Below are positions 41,369 through 51,209 of a DNA stretch of 64,000 nt, piece after piece (position 1 is the first letter of the stretch; every line of letters begins with the position of its first letter). The notes beneath the pieces are model-generated. The model searched no databases. It was not told the origin of the DNA and was given only the letters and a program-made list of their open reading frames with translations. The position numbers and the translations under genes are program-made. This DNA comes from Hymenobacter siberiensis (GTDB lineage Bacteria > Bacteroidota > Bacteroidia > Cytophagales > Hymenobacteraceae): assembly GCF_018967865.2 (NCBI RefSeq), contig NZ_JAHLZY020000001.1, positions 1,240,001-1,304,000 on the forward strand. The letters run 5' to 3'.

Positions 41369-42202
41369 ATGGCCAACAACCTCCTCGCCGGCAAAGTCGG
41401 CATCATTTCCGGCGCGCTCAACGAACATTCCATTGCCTGGAAAGTGGCCCAACGGGCGCACGCCGAAGGGGCGCGCTTCGTGCTCACCAACGCGCCGCTG
41501 GCCATGCGCATGGGCGAAATCAACAAGCTGAGCGAGGAGTGCAACGCGCCCATTATCCCGGCCGATGCTACTTCGACCGAGGAGCTGGAGGCGCTGTTTT
41601 CGGGCGCGCAGGAGCAGCTGGGTGGCAAGATTGACTTCGTCCTACACAGCATTGGCATGAGTGCCAACATCCGCAAAAAGAAGCACTACGGCGAGCTGGA
41701 CTACAAGTTCTTCCAGCAGACGATTGACGTGTCGGCCATGTCGTTCCATAAGATGATGGCCGTGGCTGAGAAGCAGGACGCCATGAACGAATGGGGCAGC
41801 ATCGTGGCGCTGAGCTACATCGCCGCCCAGCGTGCCTTCCTCGACTACACCGACATGACGCAGGCCAAGGCCATGCTCGAAAGCATTGCCCGCAGCTACG
41901 GCCAGCGTTTCGGCAAGCTGAAAAAGGTGCGCGTGAACACCGTGTCGCAGTCGCCCACCAAAACCACGGCCGGCACCGGCATCACCGGCTTCGATGCCTT
42001 CTACAACTTCGCCGACATGATGTCGCCGCTGGGCAACGCCCCGGCCGAAGCCTGCGCCGACTACTGCATCTCGCTTTTCTCGGACCTCACGCGCTACGTG
42101 ACCATGCAGAACCTGATGCACGACGGCGGCTTCAGCACCACCGGCATCTCGGCTGAGATTGTGGACATGATGACCAAGGCAGCCGGCGTTTCGGAAGAGT
42201 AG
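41369..42202 (+). CDS. fabI: Enoyl-[acyl-carrier-protein] reductase (NADH), FabI
   Basis: 277 residues. Last reductive step of type II fatty-acid elongation in the cytosol. SGALNEHSIAWKVAQRAHAE is the FabI-type cofactor loop, then LHSIGMS, and Tyr160-x6-Lys167 in YTDMTQAKAMLES is the catalytic pair. The C-terminal helix-turn (TTAGTGITGFDAF, GNAPAEACAD) is complete. An intrinsic terminator follows; the accessory island begins 69 bp after the stop. Confidence 0.95.
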   Translation: MANNLLAGKVGIISGALNEHSIAWKVAQRAHAEGARFVLTNAPLAMRMGEINKLSEECNAPIIPADATSTEELEALFSGAQEQLGGKIDFVLHSIGMSANIRKKKHYGELDYKFFQQTIDVSAMSFHKMMAVAEKQDAMNEWGSIVALSYIAAQRAFLDYTDMTQAKAMLESIARSYGQRFGKLKKVRVNTVSQSPTKTTAGTGITGFDAFYNFADMMSPLGNAPAEACADYCISLFSDLTRYVTMQNLMHDGGFSTTGISAEIVDMMTKAAGVSEE

Positions 42203-42225
42203 AGTTGATTGATTTTGAATAGCAG

Positions 42226-42246
42226 AGCCCGGCCGTTTGGTCGGGC
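42226..42246 (+). terminator. Rho-independent-like hairpin after fabI
   Basis: AGCCCG and CGGGCT pair with weak inner GCC/GGT pairing, 24 bp past the fabI stop. The following T tract is short (TTCC). Confidence 0.6.
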
Positions 42247-42317
42247 TTCCTGCGTTTGGGGGCATTAGTAACTGATGTTACGCAGTCGTCGGGGCGGATA
42301 AATCGTTTAAGCTGCTC

Positions 42318-42449
42318 ATGCTGACTTGCACGCTGGACCTGTACACGGATTATTTACTGAGTTCGACGGGTCCGACCACGGCCACGGGCTTGTCGCGGCT
42401 GCTGGACGGGGCGTTGAGCCACGACCATGTCACGCGCTGGCTGAGCCAG
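42318..42449 (+). pseudogene. IS701-like transposase, N-terminal 44 codons
   Basis: ATG 42318 opens MLTCTLDLYTDYLLSSTGPT followed by TATGLSRLLDGALSHDHVTR, the N-terminal domain of IS701-like transposases. It ends at RWLSQ exactly where the IS3 copy A terminus begins. The rest of the protein starts at 59674. Confidence 0.85.
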
Positions 42450-43687
42450 TGTACTACTCCCCAAAAACTGGACAGTTTAGCGGGGTTTGTTAAGTAATAT
42501 TGTTATGATTGAATGTTGTGTTGGTTTGGTAGACGTGGGCGGGCGTTTGGCCCCCGAGACTTTGATGGGGTCGGCGATGATTGTAGTAGGCAAAGTACGC
42601 GGTTAATTGCTGGTGCAGGTGCTGGCCGTCATCGGCCGGGATAAGATAGATATGTTCCCATTTGACCGTGCGCCAGAGGCGTTTGATGAAGGCATTGTCG
42701 GTGGCGCGGCCGCGGCCGTCGCGGCTGATGCGGCAGCCGGCGTCCAGCAAAGCTTGTTCGTAGGCGAGGCTGGTGAACTGGCTGCCCTGGTCGGAGTTGA
42801 AGATGTAGGGAGCCGGAGCATGGCGCAACGCATCACCCAGGGCTTGCAGGCAAAAGCCCACGTCGAGCGAGTTGGAGAGCTGCCAGCTGAGCACGTAGCG
42901 CGAGTGCCAGTCGAGCACGGCGGCCAGATAGAGAAAGCCCTTGGCCATGGGCACGTACGTGATGTCGGTACTCCATACCTCCTTCGGGGCGGTGGCCGGG
43001 CGGTCCCGCAGTAGGTACGGTTAGGGCGTAACGCCTTGACCAGGAATGGACAAGCGCGGTTTGGGGTAAATCGGCTCGTGGCCCATCAGGCGCACGAGGC
43101 GGCGCACGCGCTTGGCATTGACGGCGTGGCCGGCCAGGCGCAGGTGGTCGCGCAGGCCGAGCACTCCGTTGAAGTTGTGGTCGGTAAACTCCTCATTGAG
43201 CAGGCGCATGAGCTCCAGGTTGTAAGCACTTTCTCCGCAGGGCTGGTAGTAGAAGCTGCTGCGGGCCAGGCCTAGGGCCTGGCAGCGAGCGGCGACCGAG
43301 CTACCGGCCGGGTCCGAGGCCTGAACCAGGACCCGTTGTTGGGCCGAGCTCATCGGGGTAGCGTTTTTTTTAGCAGCGCGTTTTCCATTTGCAACCGACC
43401 GATGGCCGCGTAGGAGGGGCTCGACGTCGGGTAAGGGCGTACCGGCCGCAGGCGCTTCGGTGAAAACCTGGGTGGCCTGCTCACGCAGTTGCAGCTTCCA
43501 ACGGGTGATTTGAGCGGTAGCCAATTGGGAGTGAGCGGCCAGCTCGGCCAATGGCTGGCGCTCGGTGAGGGCGGCTAGCGCCACCTCCGCTTTGAACTCG
43601 GCCGTATAGCGACGGCGGGTGCGTTTTGGGGTCATAATCGAGCTAAGCTAGCCCGCTTTAAGTGTCCAGCTTTTGGGGAGTACTACA
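42450..43687 (-). mobile_element. IS3-family element, copy A
   Basis: Ends TGTACTACTCCCC (42450) and GGGGAGTACTACA (43687) are near-perfect inverted repeats extending into CTGGACAG. Length 1,238 bp. It cuts an IS701 transposase on the left and an IS630 transposase on the right, with different short sequences at the two ends (CAG and GTT), so no target duplication remains. Confidence 0.9.
42490..43635 (-). pseudogene. IS3 transposase OrfA/OrfB, copy A (inactivated)
   Basis: OrfA starts at 43635 (MTPKRTRRRYTAEFKAEV, HTH domain). A 1-nt insertion relative to copy B near 43408 removes the OrfA stop and fuses it to the OrfB frame (MSSAQQRVLVQ at 43353). OrfB is then interrupted by TAA (43021-43023) where copy B predicts Tyr. 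The rve domain continues to 42490, with FNSDQGSQFTS (second Asp) and DNAFIKRLWR, where Lys replaces the catalytic Glu. Two independent lesions make it inactive. Confidence 0.85.
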
Positions 43688-44367
43688 GTTGTAGGCCAAC
43701 AGGACGTTGCAAACGCCTTTGCGCAGGTATTCCTGGTGTTCTTTGGCGGTGGCGTTGGGTTTGGGTGGTATCGGGGTTAGCACCTGGTCGAGCAGTTGGC
43801 AGGGGCGCTCATCGAAGCACAGGCGCACCACGCCCGCTTCGGCCGGTTGCTGGTACACGTCGAGCACGTCCTCCATGTTGGCTAGGTATTCGCCCGTGAT
43901 GGTGCCAATGCACCACATTTGTTTCAGCCAGGGTTTGAGTTTGCTTTTTTTAAAACTTGTCGAATCGATTCATTCGAAATCTTGTCAATGCAGTCGAGCG
44001 AAATCAGATTTTCGTTAAGCAGGGACAAGGTCCAACGGGCCGCGCCAGTCGGTAACTCACTGCAAGCCAAGCTTGTAATACGGGCCTCCAGGGTGGCCGT
44101 CACCTTTCGGGGCTGCCCGCTGCGGGGGCGCTCTTCCAGCGCCCTGTCCAGTCCTTCGGTCATGTAACGCCGCTTGATACGGTGATACTGGCTGTCGGAA
44201 ATGCCCGCGCTGGTTTGCACCTGCGCCGCACTTTGTCCCTCCCCCATCAACAGCAGCGCCCGCGCCCGGGTGATTTTGCGGCTCTTGTGAGTGCCTTTTT
44301 TGACGATAGCCCGCAGTCGAGATACGTCAGAGGCAGGTAAACAAACCGGTTTTGCGAGGCGAGCCAT
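43688..44367 (-). pseudogene. IS630-family transposase, truncated by IS3 copy A
   Basis: ATG at 44367 begins MARLAKPVCLPASD. The helix-turn-helix part (RSGQPRKVTATLEARITSLA) ends at a stop near 43924; the DDE part continues in another frame (WCIGTITGEYLANMEDVLDV, CFDERPCQLL), as in IS630 elements that use a frameshift. The frame is then cut at 43688 by the IS3 end, so the C-terminal DDE glutamate is lost. Non-functional. Confidence 0.8.
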
Positions 44368-44526
44368 CAGGGGAGCGTAAAATGAAAAATAACTAACAAT
44401 TGGCATCGCAATTAAGTTGGTAGAGCACTAGACCAATTCACTGCCCGGACTTGAGATGGTTATTTTAGCAAGTAATCGCCAGCTTCAGCAACTTCGCCAA
44501 TGCGACAGGGTTGCCATGCGGCTTCG

Positions 44527-46311
44527 CTACTGCATCACCGTAGCAGGAGTCTTCGGCTGCCGCTCCACTAACAGGTACGTAAACCATTCCTGCTTCGCAG
44601 CACGAATAACCGTAATTTTGTACTTTTTATTATTTAACAGCCTGGTTTCTACCCATTGCGGACAATCCAGGTAAGTATCCCACAAGTCGAAAGTTTGCAA
44701 GCCAGAATACAGCGGCTGGCACTTGTGTAAATAATTGGGCCGGTCCAGCACTAAGAAGCGGTCGTAGCGCGCCAAAAACTCGTCGTTGGTAAGGATATTG
44801 TTGCCAAACCGCTCCGGGAAGTTGCGCCGCCAGGCCTGCATGTGCTTAAACTCTTGTGGCGGAAATGTGCCACTGTACTTATTCAACGCCGATTCCCAGT
44901 CAAGTATGTAAAAATACTTGTTTCTTTCAGGTGAATAGAAATTTCGCTCGAGCAATTGCCCAGAAAGCGGCATTACTCTTGGTAAATCTCTATACGGCTG
45001 CATCTCAACTGCTTTCAAGTCATAAAATCCCGGCGACCCTCCCCCCCGATAATGAATTCCCCAGATAATCGGCTGGTAGAGGACAAACCCGAAGAAAGCC
45101 ACTATTGCCAACATACTCGTTAAGCTGACTAGCACTTTCCGCTCACCCAGTCGACCCACAACTGTGGCCACTATTGGCAACCCGGAAATAGGGCGAGCCA
45201 CCCCCATTGTTATAAGCACTATCCAACCCAGTGCAGTTGGAATCATATAGCGCGGATAAAATATGGGCTTAATGGTGAGCGAAATTATCCATACTGCCGT
45301 AGGGACTGCAATAAAAGCCAAGGCGAATAACAATAAATGTATTTCGCCAGCTAGTAATTTGATGCTCTCTTTACGCCTGTTCCAGATAATATATGCTGCC
45401 ACAACAACGGTCAATCCCAAAACCAGAAACCTGGAAAAAAAGCTGGGAGCTGTGACATTGTAGATGTCGAGTAAATCTCTGAAATCAGGCGCGGGTATCC
45501 AAGTGCGCGGTTTGCCGGCATCGGCCTGAATGAGAAAAGTCGGGATGTAAAATATGATGGTCGCCAATCCTCCAATCACCGAAAGATAGAGCTTGGGCCG
45601 ATAAAGGTGTCGCAACCTGTCGGCCAGAATAAAACAGCAAAGCATAGCGCCGCTGTAAAAAAATCCATATAGATGGGTGTGCGCAATAGCCGCGTGGGCG
45701 CATACATTCAGCCAGAAATCGCCTGTTGAGATGCGCGTTTTTTGGTAGGCTTGGTCGTACAGTTGGAAGGCGAGGGCAAGTGTTAAGATAAATAGGCCAT
45801 ACATCCGCGCTTCACCGTTCTGGGTAAGAATGATGGTTGATGTGCAAAACACCAGCAGCACCCCAATACTGGCCGGCCACTGGCCGTAGCTTCGCCGCAG
45901 GGTCGCCCAGGAAATGAGTAAGGCGGCACAAAAGCTAATAGAGGTAAAAATCCGTAGCGAAAGCTCTGCTGAGCCAAATAACTTGTCCCAAACCCAGCCT
46001 AGCAGGAAATAAAGAATAGGAGTATTATTTAATTTGTCTTGAAAGGCCGTCAGTAGTTTGCCAAAGCTTGGCTCCGACGTCATATAATATGAAAATAGTT
46101 CGTCATTCCAGTAATACTTTTTGGCTGATACTATCATGCAACTGGCCAGTAAAGCAATTGCCGCCAGCATTGGCACTAGGTAGCTCCATTTAGAAAAACG
46201 CTTTTTATTAGCCAGTTGTATATCGGGGGGGGTATGGTTGAAGTAACGCAGCATATCGTATATACTATCAGGCAAAAAGCAATTTTGGTGACTTTGAAGT
46301 AGTTGATGCAC
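44527..46311 (-). CDS. Polytopic glycosyltransferase, GT39-like
   Basis: 594 residues with about eleven hydrophobic spans. The first external loop carries YYWNDELFSYYMTSEP (acidic pair expected of GT-C catalysts) and a downstream NTPILYFLLGWVWDK. The C-terminal 200 residues form a soluble external domain. Such enzymes add a sugar from a polyprenyl-phosphate donor to a glycan or protein. It is the last of four minus-strand genes in the cargo. GC content is lower than in the core genome. Substrate unknown. Confidence 0.78.
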   Translation of the reverse strand: MHQLLQSHQNCFLPDSIYDMLRYFNHTPPDIQLANKKRFSKWSYLVPMLAAIALLASCMIVSAKKYYWNDELFSYYMTSEPSFGKLLTAFQDKLNNTPILYFLLGWVWDKLFGSAELSLRIFTSISFCAALLISWATLRRSYGQWPASIGVLLVFCTSTIILTQNGEARMYGLFILTLALAFQLYDQAYQKTRISTGDFWLNVCAHAAIAHTHLYGFFYSGAMLCCFILADRLRHLYRPKLYLSVIGGLATIIFYIPTFLIQADAGKPRTWIPAPDFRDLLDIYNVTAPSFFSRFLVLGLTVVVAAYIIWNRRKESIKLLAGEIHLLLFALAFIAVPTAVWIISLTIKPIFYPRYMIPTALGWIVLITMGVARPISGLPIVATVVGRLGERKVLVSLTSMLAIVAFFGFVLYQPIIWGIHYRGGGSPGFYDLKAVEMQPYRDLPRVMPLSGQLLERNFYSPERNKYFYILDWESALNKYSGTFPPQEFKHMQAWRRNFPERFGNNILTNDEFLARYDRFLVLDRPNYLHKCQPLYSGLQTFDLWDTYLDCPQWVETRLLNNKKYKITVIRAAKQEWFTYLLVERQPKTPATVMQ

Positions 46312-46355
46312 CCTTGACTAGGCAGCACTAGATTAGTGGCAACTATTATCTACAC

Positions 46356-46487
46356 GGGTATAATTCAAAACTACGCGTTGCCCTTTTCATGAGTCATCGG
46401 CCCTTGCCTCTGGGCTACACTAAGGGCATCAGACACCAGTCCGAACTTCTGCTTGGCGGTGGCAGCACGTAGTTTTGAATTACACCC
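46356..46487. mobile_element. 132-bp MITE, copy 1
   Basis: Terminal inverted repeats GGGTATAATTCAAAACTACG and CGTAGTTTTGAATTACACCC. Flanked by TATCTACAC and CATCTGCAC (7 of 9 identical), an aged 9-bp target duplication. No coding capacity. Its right end supplies the stop codon of the 46480-48063 gene. Confidence 0.85.
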
Positions 46488-48063
46488 CATCTGCACTCAA
46501 CTGAGGGAATGGCTTTGGCTTCGGCGAACCAAATATTTTCTGCACCCACAGCCTTCGCAGTACCTGCCAGTAACCACCTCCTACTTTAGCTAGCTTAAAC
46601 GAGGAAACCCCCATATCGGCGGTGCGGTTAATCCAGGAAATAGGTACCTCCTTTACGCTGTAATTCATCAAAATCGGGAGTAGGCCTGTTTCGGCGTTAA
46701 TAGAGAAACCTGGTTGCGTTAACAGCACATTTTGAATTACCGTCCGACGAACAAGCTTAAGGTTATTGGTGACATCCCGGAAGCGAGTATTGAGCAGCAT
46801 GCGGGCAATGAGATGGAAAGCACGGTTAGCTACAATCTTTTGAAATGGGTAATTAACCAGCACGCTATAGCGCGAAAACCGACTACCAATCACCATATCA
46901 AATCCCTCGGCCGCCGCATCGAAAATATCCCGTAGCTCCGGCAATAAGTGCTGAAAATCGCAATCCATTGACAGGATATACTCCCCAGTTGCTTCTCGGT
47001 AGCCATCCATCAGTGCCCGACCTACGCCATTAGGTGGCGAACGCCTGACGGGTCTCACGACCGAATATTCTTCGTACAAGCGACTGATTACCTGCCATGT
47101 ATGGTCGGTGCTGTTGTCATCGACTAGCACAATTTCCTTAATATAGTCGCTGTAGAGCGCCAGCAACTGGCTGACCAAGGGTGGGAGATTCATTTCCTCG
47201 TTGTGACAAGGTACGACCACCGAGATGGCCCCATATAATGAGCGGTGGTCCGCCAAGGAGGTAGCAGATGTAACCGTGGCATGAGCACCTTTCCGGGCGT
47301 GCACGAGCAGGGAACCGGACATGGTTTGCACGTAGGGCATGTTTTCAAGCAGGACCGACGCATTACGCAACAACCAATAGCCGTAGCTTGTCAGTGGGGC
47401 ATAAGTAAAATCATGATAAGCTACCATGAGGCTTTCAAAGCCCGCATTAGTAACTAGTGTTTCGAGGGCCAATTTGTTGTGCAACTGACGAGTATCGGGT
47501 CGAGCAGTCATTTTCGACAATAGTTGATTAATTCGAAACAATGGGTTGCTGGGGTTGCTCTCGTAAAGCAGCAGTTGTCCACCAGGTTTTAGCAGAGCGT
47601 AGGCAAAATCTAATAGGCCAGAGCTATCCGAAGCATCGACTAAGTCCATGGCGACGATGAAATCGAATTCTTGCGTTGCCAGTTGGGCAGCACTTTCCGC
47701 GAACGAAACAAAATTTATCGCCGCATTTGCTTTCCTCGATGGTATTTCCTCCGAAAAGCTCACAGCGGTAATAGGATTCTCTCCCCGTGAAACTCTGGCC
47801 AGTGCTTCCGTAAAAAGTCCTTGCCCACTTCCCAACTCCAGAATGCTCTGATTGGGTAATAGATGCATTAGATGGCGAAAAGTTTGGGCACGCCACACCA
47901 TTCTATCTTGATAGATGGGGTCTTTTTTCAACCAATAATTATCTCGTAATGCTTCTCGCTTTTGCAGTACCTCGGTTCCATGCAGTTGGGTCATAACGCT
48001 GAATTTAAGGAAAACGCTTCGCGCTTTGGTAGTAACAGGGGGAATGCAAAGCATCTTTTGCAA
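46480..48063 (-). CDS. Methyltransferase-GT2 glycosyltransferase fusion
   Basis: 527 residues in two domains. Residues 40-260: class I SAM methyltransferase (SILELGSGQGLFTEALA motif I, LLDFAYALLKPGGQLLLY). Residues 280-505: GT2 of the dolichol-phosphate-mannose-synthase type, with VVVPCHNEEMNLPPLV, VDDNSTDHTW, DxD in SMDCDFQHLLPE and MVIGSRFSRYS. No membrane segment. It could make a lipid-linked or methylated sugar donor for the GT39-like gene 168 bp downstream. The last residues (DGV and stop) come from the MITE at 46356-46487, so the natural C-terminus may differ. ATG 48063 or a later Met (MTQLHGTEVL) may be used. Confidence 0.85.
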   Translation of the reverse strand: MQKMLCIPPVTTKARSVFLKFSVMTQLHGTEVLQKREALRDNYWLKKDPIYQDRMVWRAQTFRHLMHLLPNQSILELGSGQGLFTEALARVSRGENPITAVSFSEEIPSRKANAAINFVSFAESAAQLATQEFDFIVAMDLVDASDSSGLLDFAYALLKPGGQLLLYESNPSNPLFRINQLLSKMTARPDTRQLHNKLALETLVTNAGFESLMVAYHDFTYAPLTSYGYWLLRNASVLLENMPYVQTMSGSLLVHARKGAHATVTSATSLADHRSLYGAISVVVPCHNEEMNLPPLVSQLLALYSDYIKEIVLVDDNSTDHTWQVISRLYEEYSVVRPVRRSPPNGVGRALMDGYREATGEYILSMDCDFQHLLPELRDIFDAAAEGFDMVIGSRFSRYSVLVNYPFQKIVANRAFHLIARMLLNTRFRDVTNNLKLVRRTVIQNVLLTQPGFSINAETGLLPILMNYSVKEVPISWINRTADMGVSSFKLAKVGGGYWQVLRRLWVQKIFGSPKPKPFPQLSADGV

Positions 48064-48086
48064 TACATACGCATTCAGTTAGGTAC

Positions 48087-48218
48087 GGGTGTAATTCAAA
48101 ACTACGCGCTGCCCTTTTCATGAGTCATCGGCTCTTGCCTCTGGGCTCCACTAAGGGCATCAGACACCAGTCCGAACTTCTGCTTGGCGGTGGCAGCGCG
48201 TAGTTTTGAATTACACCC
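48087..48218. mobile_element. 132-bp MITE, copy 2
   Basis: Same element as 46356-46487 with five base differences: ends GGGTGTAATTCAAAACTACG and CGTAGTTTTGAATTACACCC. Flanked by GTTAGGTAC (48078-48086) and GTTAGGCAC (48219-48227), 8 of 9 identical. The right duplication contains the stop codon of the SDR gene. Confidence 0.87.
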
Positions 48219-48219
48219 G

Positions 48220-49275
48220 TTAGGCACTTATAGCACGGTAGTTATGAACTATCTGTCTAATAGTTTCATCTAAAGAAATGCTGATATCCCAAGTGGGGTA
48301 ATGGGTACGCATCTTCTCAAGGTTTGAGATGTAGCAAATATGGTCGCCTACTCTGTTCGTATCCTGGTAGTTGAATACCTGCGGTATGCCAGTATGCTTT
48401 TCGACCATAGTAAATGCCTCCAAAATAGAGCAGGAATTTGCGCGGCCACCGCCAATATTGTAGACCTGCCCTGAACGCGGTTTCTCAATGAATGCATCGA
48501 TGAAGCGAGCGACATCATAAGCGTGAATATTGTCGCGTACTTGCTTGCCTTTGTATCCAAATACGGTGTATTCCCGGCTATGCAGATTGCACTGTACCAG
48601 ATAACTGAGAAAGCCATGCAATTCGACGCCGGCATGGTTGGGACCAGTTAGGCACCCCCCGCGCAAACAGCAGGTCGGCATACCAAAATACTTCCCATAC
48701 TCCTGCACCATCACATCGGCAGCCACTTTCGAGGAACCAAACAGTGAATGAACCGATTGGTCGATTGAAAAATCTTCCCCAATACCATTGCGAAATGCCT
48801 TGTCAGCGTATTCCCACCGGGTAGCTTGTTCAACCAACGGAATAGTATTTGGCCGGTCTCCATAAACCTTGTTGGTGGACATGTGCACAAAGGGCACATC
48901 CGTGCTGACGCGCCGCGCCGCTTCCAGTAGATTTAGCGTACCAACGGCATTCGTATCAAAGTCCTCGAACGGAATTGCGGCGGCCCGGTCATGAGATGGT
49001 TGCGCGGCCGTGTGCACAATAGCCGCCGGTTTCACGGCCTGCAACAGTTCTAACACGCCTTGACGGTCGCGAATATCCAGTTCGTGGTGCTGAAAGGAAC
49101 CGCCCAGCCTTGTTGACAACCGATGCTGATGGGCCCGAGTATCTCCCTGCGGCCCAAAAAACACGGCTCGCTGGTTATTATCAACGCCGTGCACCAACCA
49201 GCCTTTGGCCGCGAAATATGAAACGACTTCGGAGCCAATTAGGCCCGAAGAACCGGTTACCAGTATGTTTTTCAT
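48220..49275 (-). CDS. NAD-dependent sugar epimerase (CDP-paratose 2-epimerase-like SDR)
   Basis: 351 residues. Extended [18 protein letters not shown] at residues 7-21 binds NAD. The stretches [58 protein letters not shown] and [17 protein letters not shown] mark the CDP-paratose 2-epimerase-like branch. The catalytic YxxxK reads FGSSK, with Phe for Tyr, as in this branch. It makes or remodels a nucleotide sugar for the neighbouring transferases. The stop codon lies within a MITE target duplication. Product sugar unknown. Confidence 0.82.
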   Translation of the reverse strand: MKNILVTGSSGLIGSEVVSYFAAKGWLVHGVDNNQRAVFFGPQGDTRAHQHRLSTRLGGSFQHHELDIRDRQGVLELLQAVKPAAIVHTAAQPSHDRAAAIPFEDFDTNAVGTLNLLEAARRVSTDVPFVHMSTNKVYGDRPNTIPLVEQATRWEYADKAFRNGIGEDFSIDQSVHSLFGSSKVAADVMVQEYGKYFGMPTCCLRGGCLTGPNHAGVELHGFLSYLVQCNLHSREYTVFGYKGKQVRDNIHAYDVARFIDAFIEKPRSGQVYNIGGGRANSCSILEAFTMVEKHTGIPQVFNYQDTNRVGDHICYISNLEKMRTHYPTWDISISLDETIRQIVHNYRAISA

Positions 49276-49474
49276 ACACTTGTCTATGCCCAGTCCAATA
49301 TGTTAATCATCACTTGAGCTTATTTTTTCTTAGCAAAGGTATACTTGATTGCTGTAGAAAAACTGTCTTTAGCTGCAGATAAGTTTGAGATTTTACATGT
49401 GATGCGTATATCCGCCTAGAGCGTGAGGACAATTACCTTTGCTTTGGCAATCGTTTATAACGAAGAAATTATTT

Positions 49475-50193
49475 ATGCGAAGACATGAGATTAGCGATGC
49501 TCAATGGCTGGCGGTGAGCCCCCTTTTGTCGGGCAAAGCCACGGATTGCGGGGTAACGGGCAAAGACAACCGCTTGTTTTTCAACGCGGTCGTGTGGATA
49601 ATGCGCACCGGCTGCCCGTGGGCCGACCTACCCGAACGCTTCGGCAAATTCAACACCGTGTGCAAGCGCTTCCGGCGTATGGCGACCAAAGGGGTTTGGG
49701 AGCGGGCCTTCCAGGCCCTGCAAGCCCCCGAACTGGACTGGGTCATGCTCGATTCGACCGTCGTGCGGGCGCACCAGCATTCAGCAGGCCAAAAAAAAGT
49801 ACCGCCGCCACCGAGTGCCTCGGACGCAGCCGCGGGGGCATCGGCACCAAAATTCACGCCTGCGTGGAGTCGCTGGGCAACGCCGTGCGGCTGATTGCGA
49901 CCGAAGGCCAGGCGGGCGACAGCCCGCAGGCGCTGCCCTTGCTGGCGGACCTGCAGCCGGGCAAAGTGCTGGCCGACACGGCTTACGACAGCGACGCGAC
50001 CCGCGCCTATTGCACCGAAAAGGGCATCGAAGCCGTCATTCCCAGCCATCCTAACCGGGTAGAACCCTTGGCAATGGACGAAGAAACCTACCGCGACCGC
50101 AACAAAGTCGAGCGCTTTTTTGGCCGCCTCAAGCAATACCGCCGCCTAGCCACCCGCTACGAAAAAACCGCCGTTTCCTTCCTCGCCTTTTAG
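49475..50193 (+). CDS. IS5-family transposase with -1 frameshift site
   Basis: ATG 49475 opens MRRHEISDAQWLAVSPLLSG and NAVVWIMRTGCPWADLPERF (DUF4096 domain), then VMLDSTVVRAHQHSAGQ. The first frame ends at 49894, but an A8 run at 49791-49798 allows a -1 shift into GGIGTKIHACVES, VLADTAYDSD and YRDRNKVERFFGRLK, the DDE part. Two-frame expression by slippage is known in this family. The TAG at 50191-50193 falls a few codons before the usual end (HIGATLDWL follows). Transposition activity is plausible but unproven. Confidence 0.8.
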
Positions 50194-50228
50194 CATATTG
50201 GTGCTACGCTAGATTGGCTTAGGTAAAT

Positions 50229-51209
50229 AGACTTGTTGCGAAGTGAGTGAAGTGCGGAATTTTCGACAAACTGTACTTAAATTTAGAACATGAACTTTTC
50301 CGTAAAAAACCTCACTACTTCGCGTAAATGGCGTGCTGCCACGGGACTCACGGCGGAGCGTTTTGCGCAGCTTTTGGCGCATTTTAAGCAGGCGTATTTT
50401 CGGTTGAATGGAACAAATATGATTGAACGTGGGGCTTTTGCGCCGTATGAAGTAGCCCTTAAAACAGAAGAAGAATTACTGCTTTTCACCCTATTCAGCT
50501 TCAAAGCAAACTTGACGTATGATTTGTTGGGATTGGTCAGTGGGATGGACGGTTCCAACGCGAAACGCAACCAGGAATTAGGCATTACGGTGCTCCAAGA
50601 AGCGCTGGAGCAAACCGGGCATGCGCCAAAGCGGGAATTTACGACAGTGGCCGAATTTGAAGCCTATTTTCAGGAACACGAGACGTTATTGGTCGATGGA
50701 ACGGAGCAACGCAAGCAACGACCAGGAAATAAAGAGATGCAAAAAGACTACTATAGCGGTAAAAAAAAATGCACGCCGTAAAAGAGATAGTTATTTCAAC
50801 GACCATCCGCTGGATTGGTTTTATCAGCCGTTGTTACGGCGGAAGACACCACGACTACAGTGTGCTAAAAAGCGTTTTACCAGTTGATAAAGAGTGGTTT
50901 AAAAAGTTCAAGGTGCGGTTGGACCTGGGGTTTTTGGGCTTCGCGAAAGACTACGTTTGCCGGAAATTTTTTATTCCTATCAAAAAGCCGAAAGGGAAAG
51001 AACTCACCGATGAACAACGAGAAATAAATACAAAACAAGCAAGTGAACGAATTACCGTAGAGCATAGCATTGGCGGATTGAAACGTTATCGAATTTTGGA
51101 AGACCGATTACGTTTGCATAATTTGAACCTGTACAATGACGTGCTGGGAGTGTGTGCGGGCTTGTGGAATTTCAGCTTAAATCTGTGATTAATAGCTCGC
51201 AACAAGTCT
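50229..51209 (+). mobile_element. IS5-superfamily (ISL2-like) element (inner)
   Basis: Ends AGACTTGTTGCG (50229-50240) and CGCAACAAGTCT (51198-51209) are perfect inverted repeats. AAT flanks both sides (50226-50228, 51210-51212), a likely 3-bp duplication. Inserted between the outer IS transposase stop and its right end. Confidence 0.8.
50290..51188 (+). CDS. ISL2-like transposase with -1 frameshift site
   Basis: ATG 50290 opens MNFSVKNLTTSRKWRAATGL, an HTH domain, then DLLGLVSGMDGSNAKRNQ and the first acidic motif TLLVDGTEQRKQRPG. The first frame stops near 50781. An A9 run (50761-50769) permits a -1 slip, giving YYSGKKKMHAVKEIVIS and the DDE_Tnp_4 part: HDYSVLKSVLP, LDLGFLGFAK and ERITVEHSIGGLKRYRI with the final Glu. 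Both parts are otherwise intact, so the element may be active. Confidence 0.78.

Noticed and set aside
49504-49790. Plus-strand frame before the A8 run in the IS5-type transposase taken as a separate gene
   Set aside because: Only the part after the slip site encodes transposase residues; the earlier part is an out-of-frame shadow.
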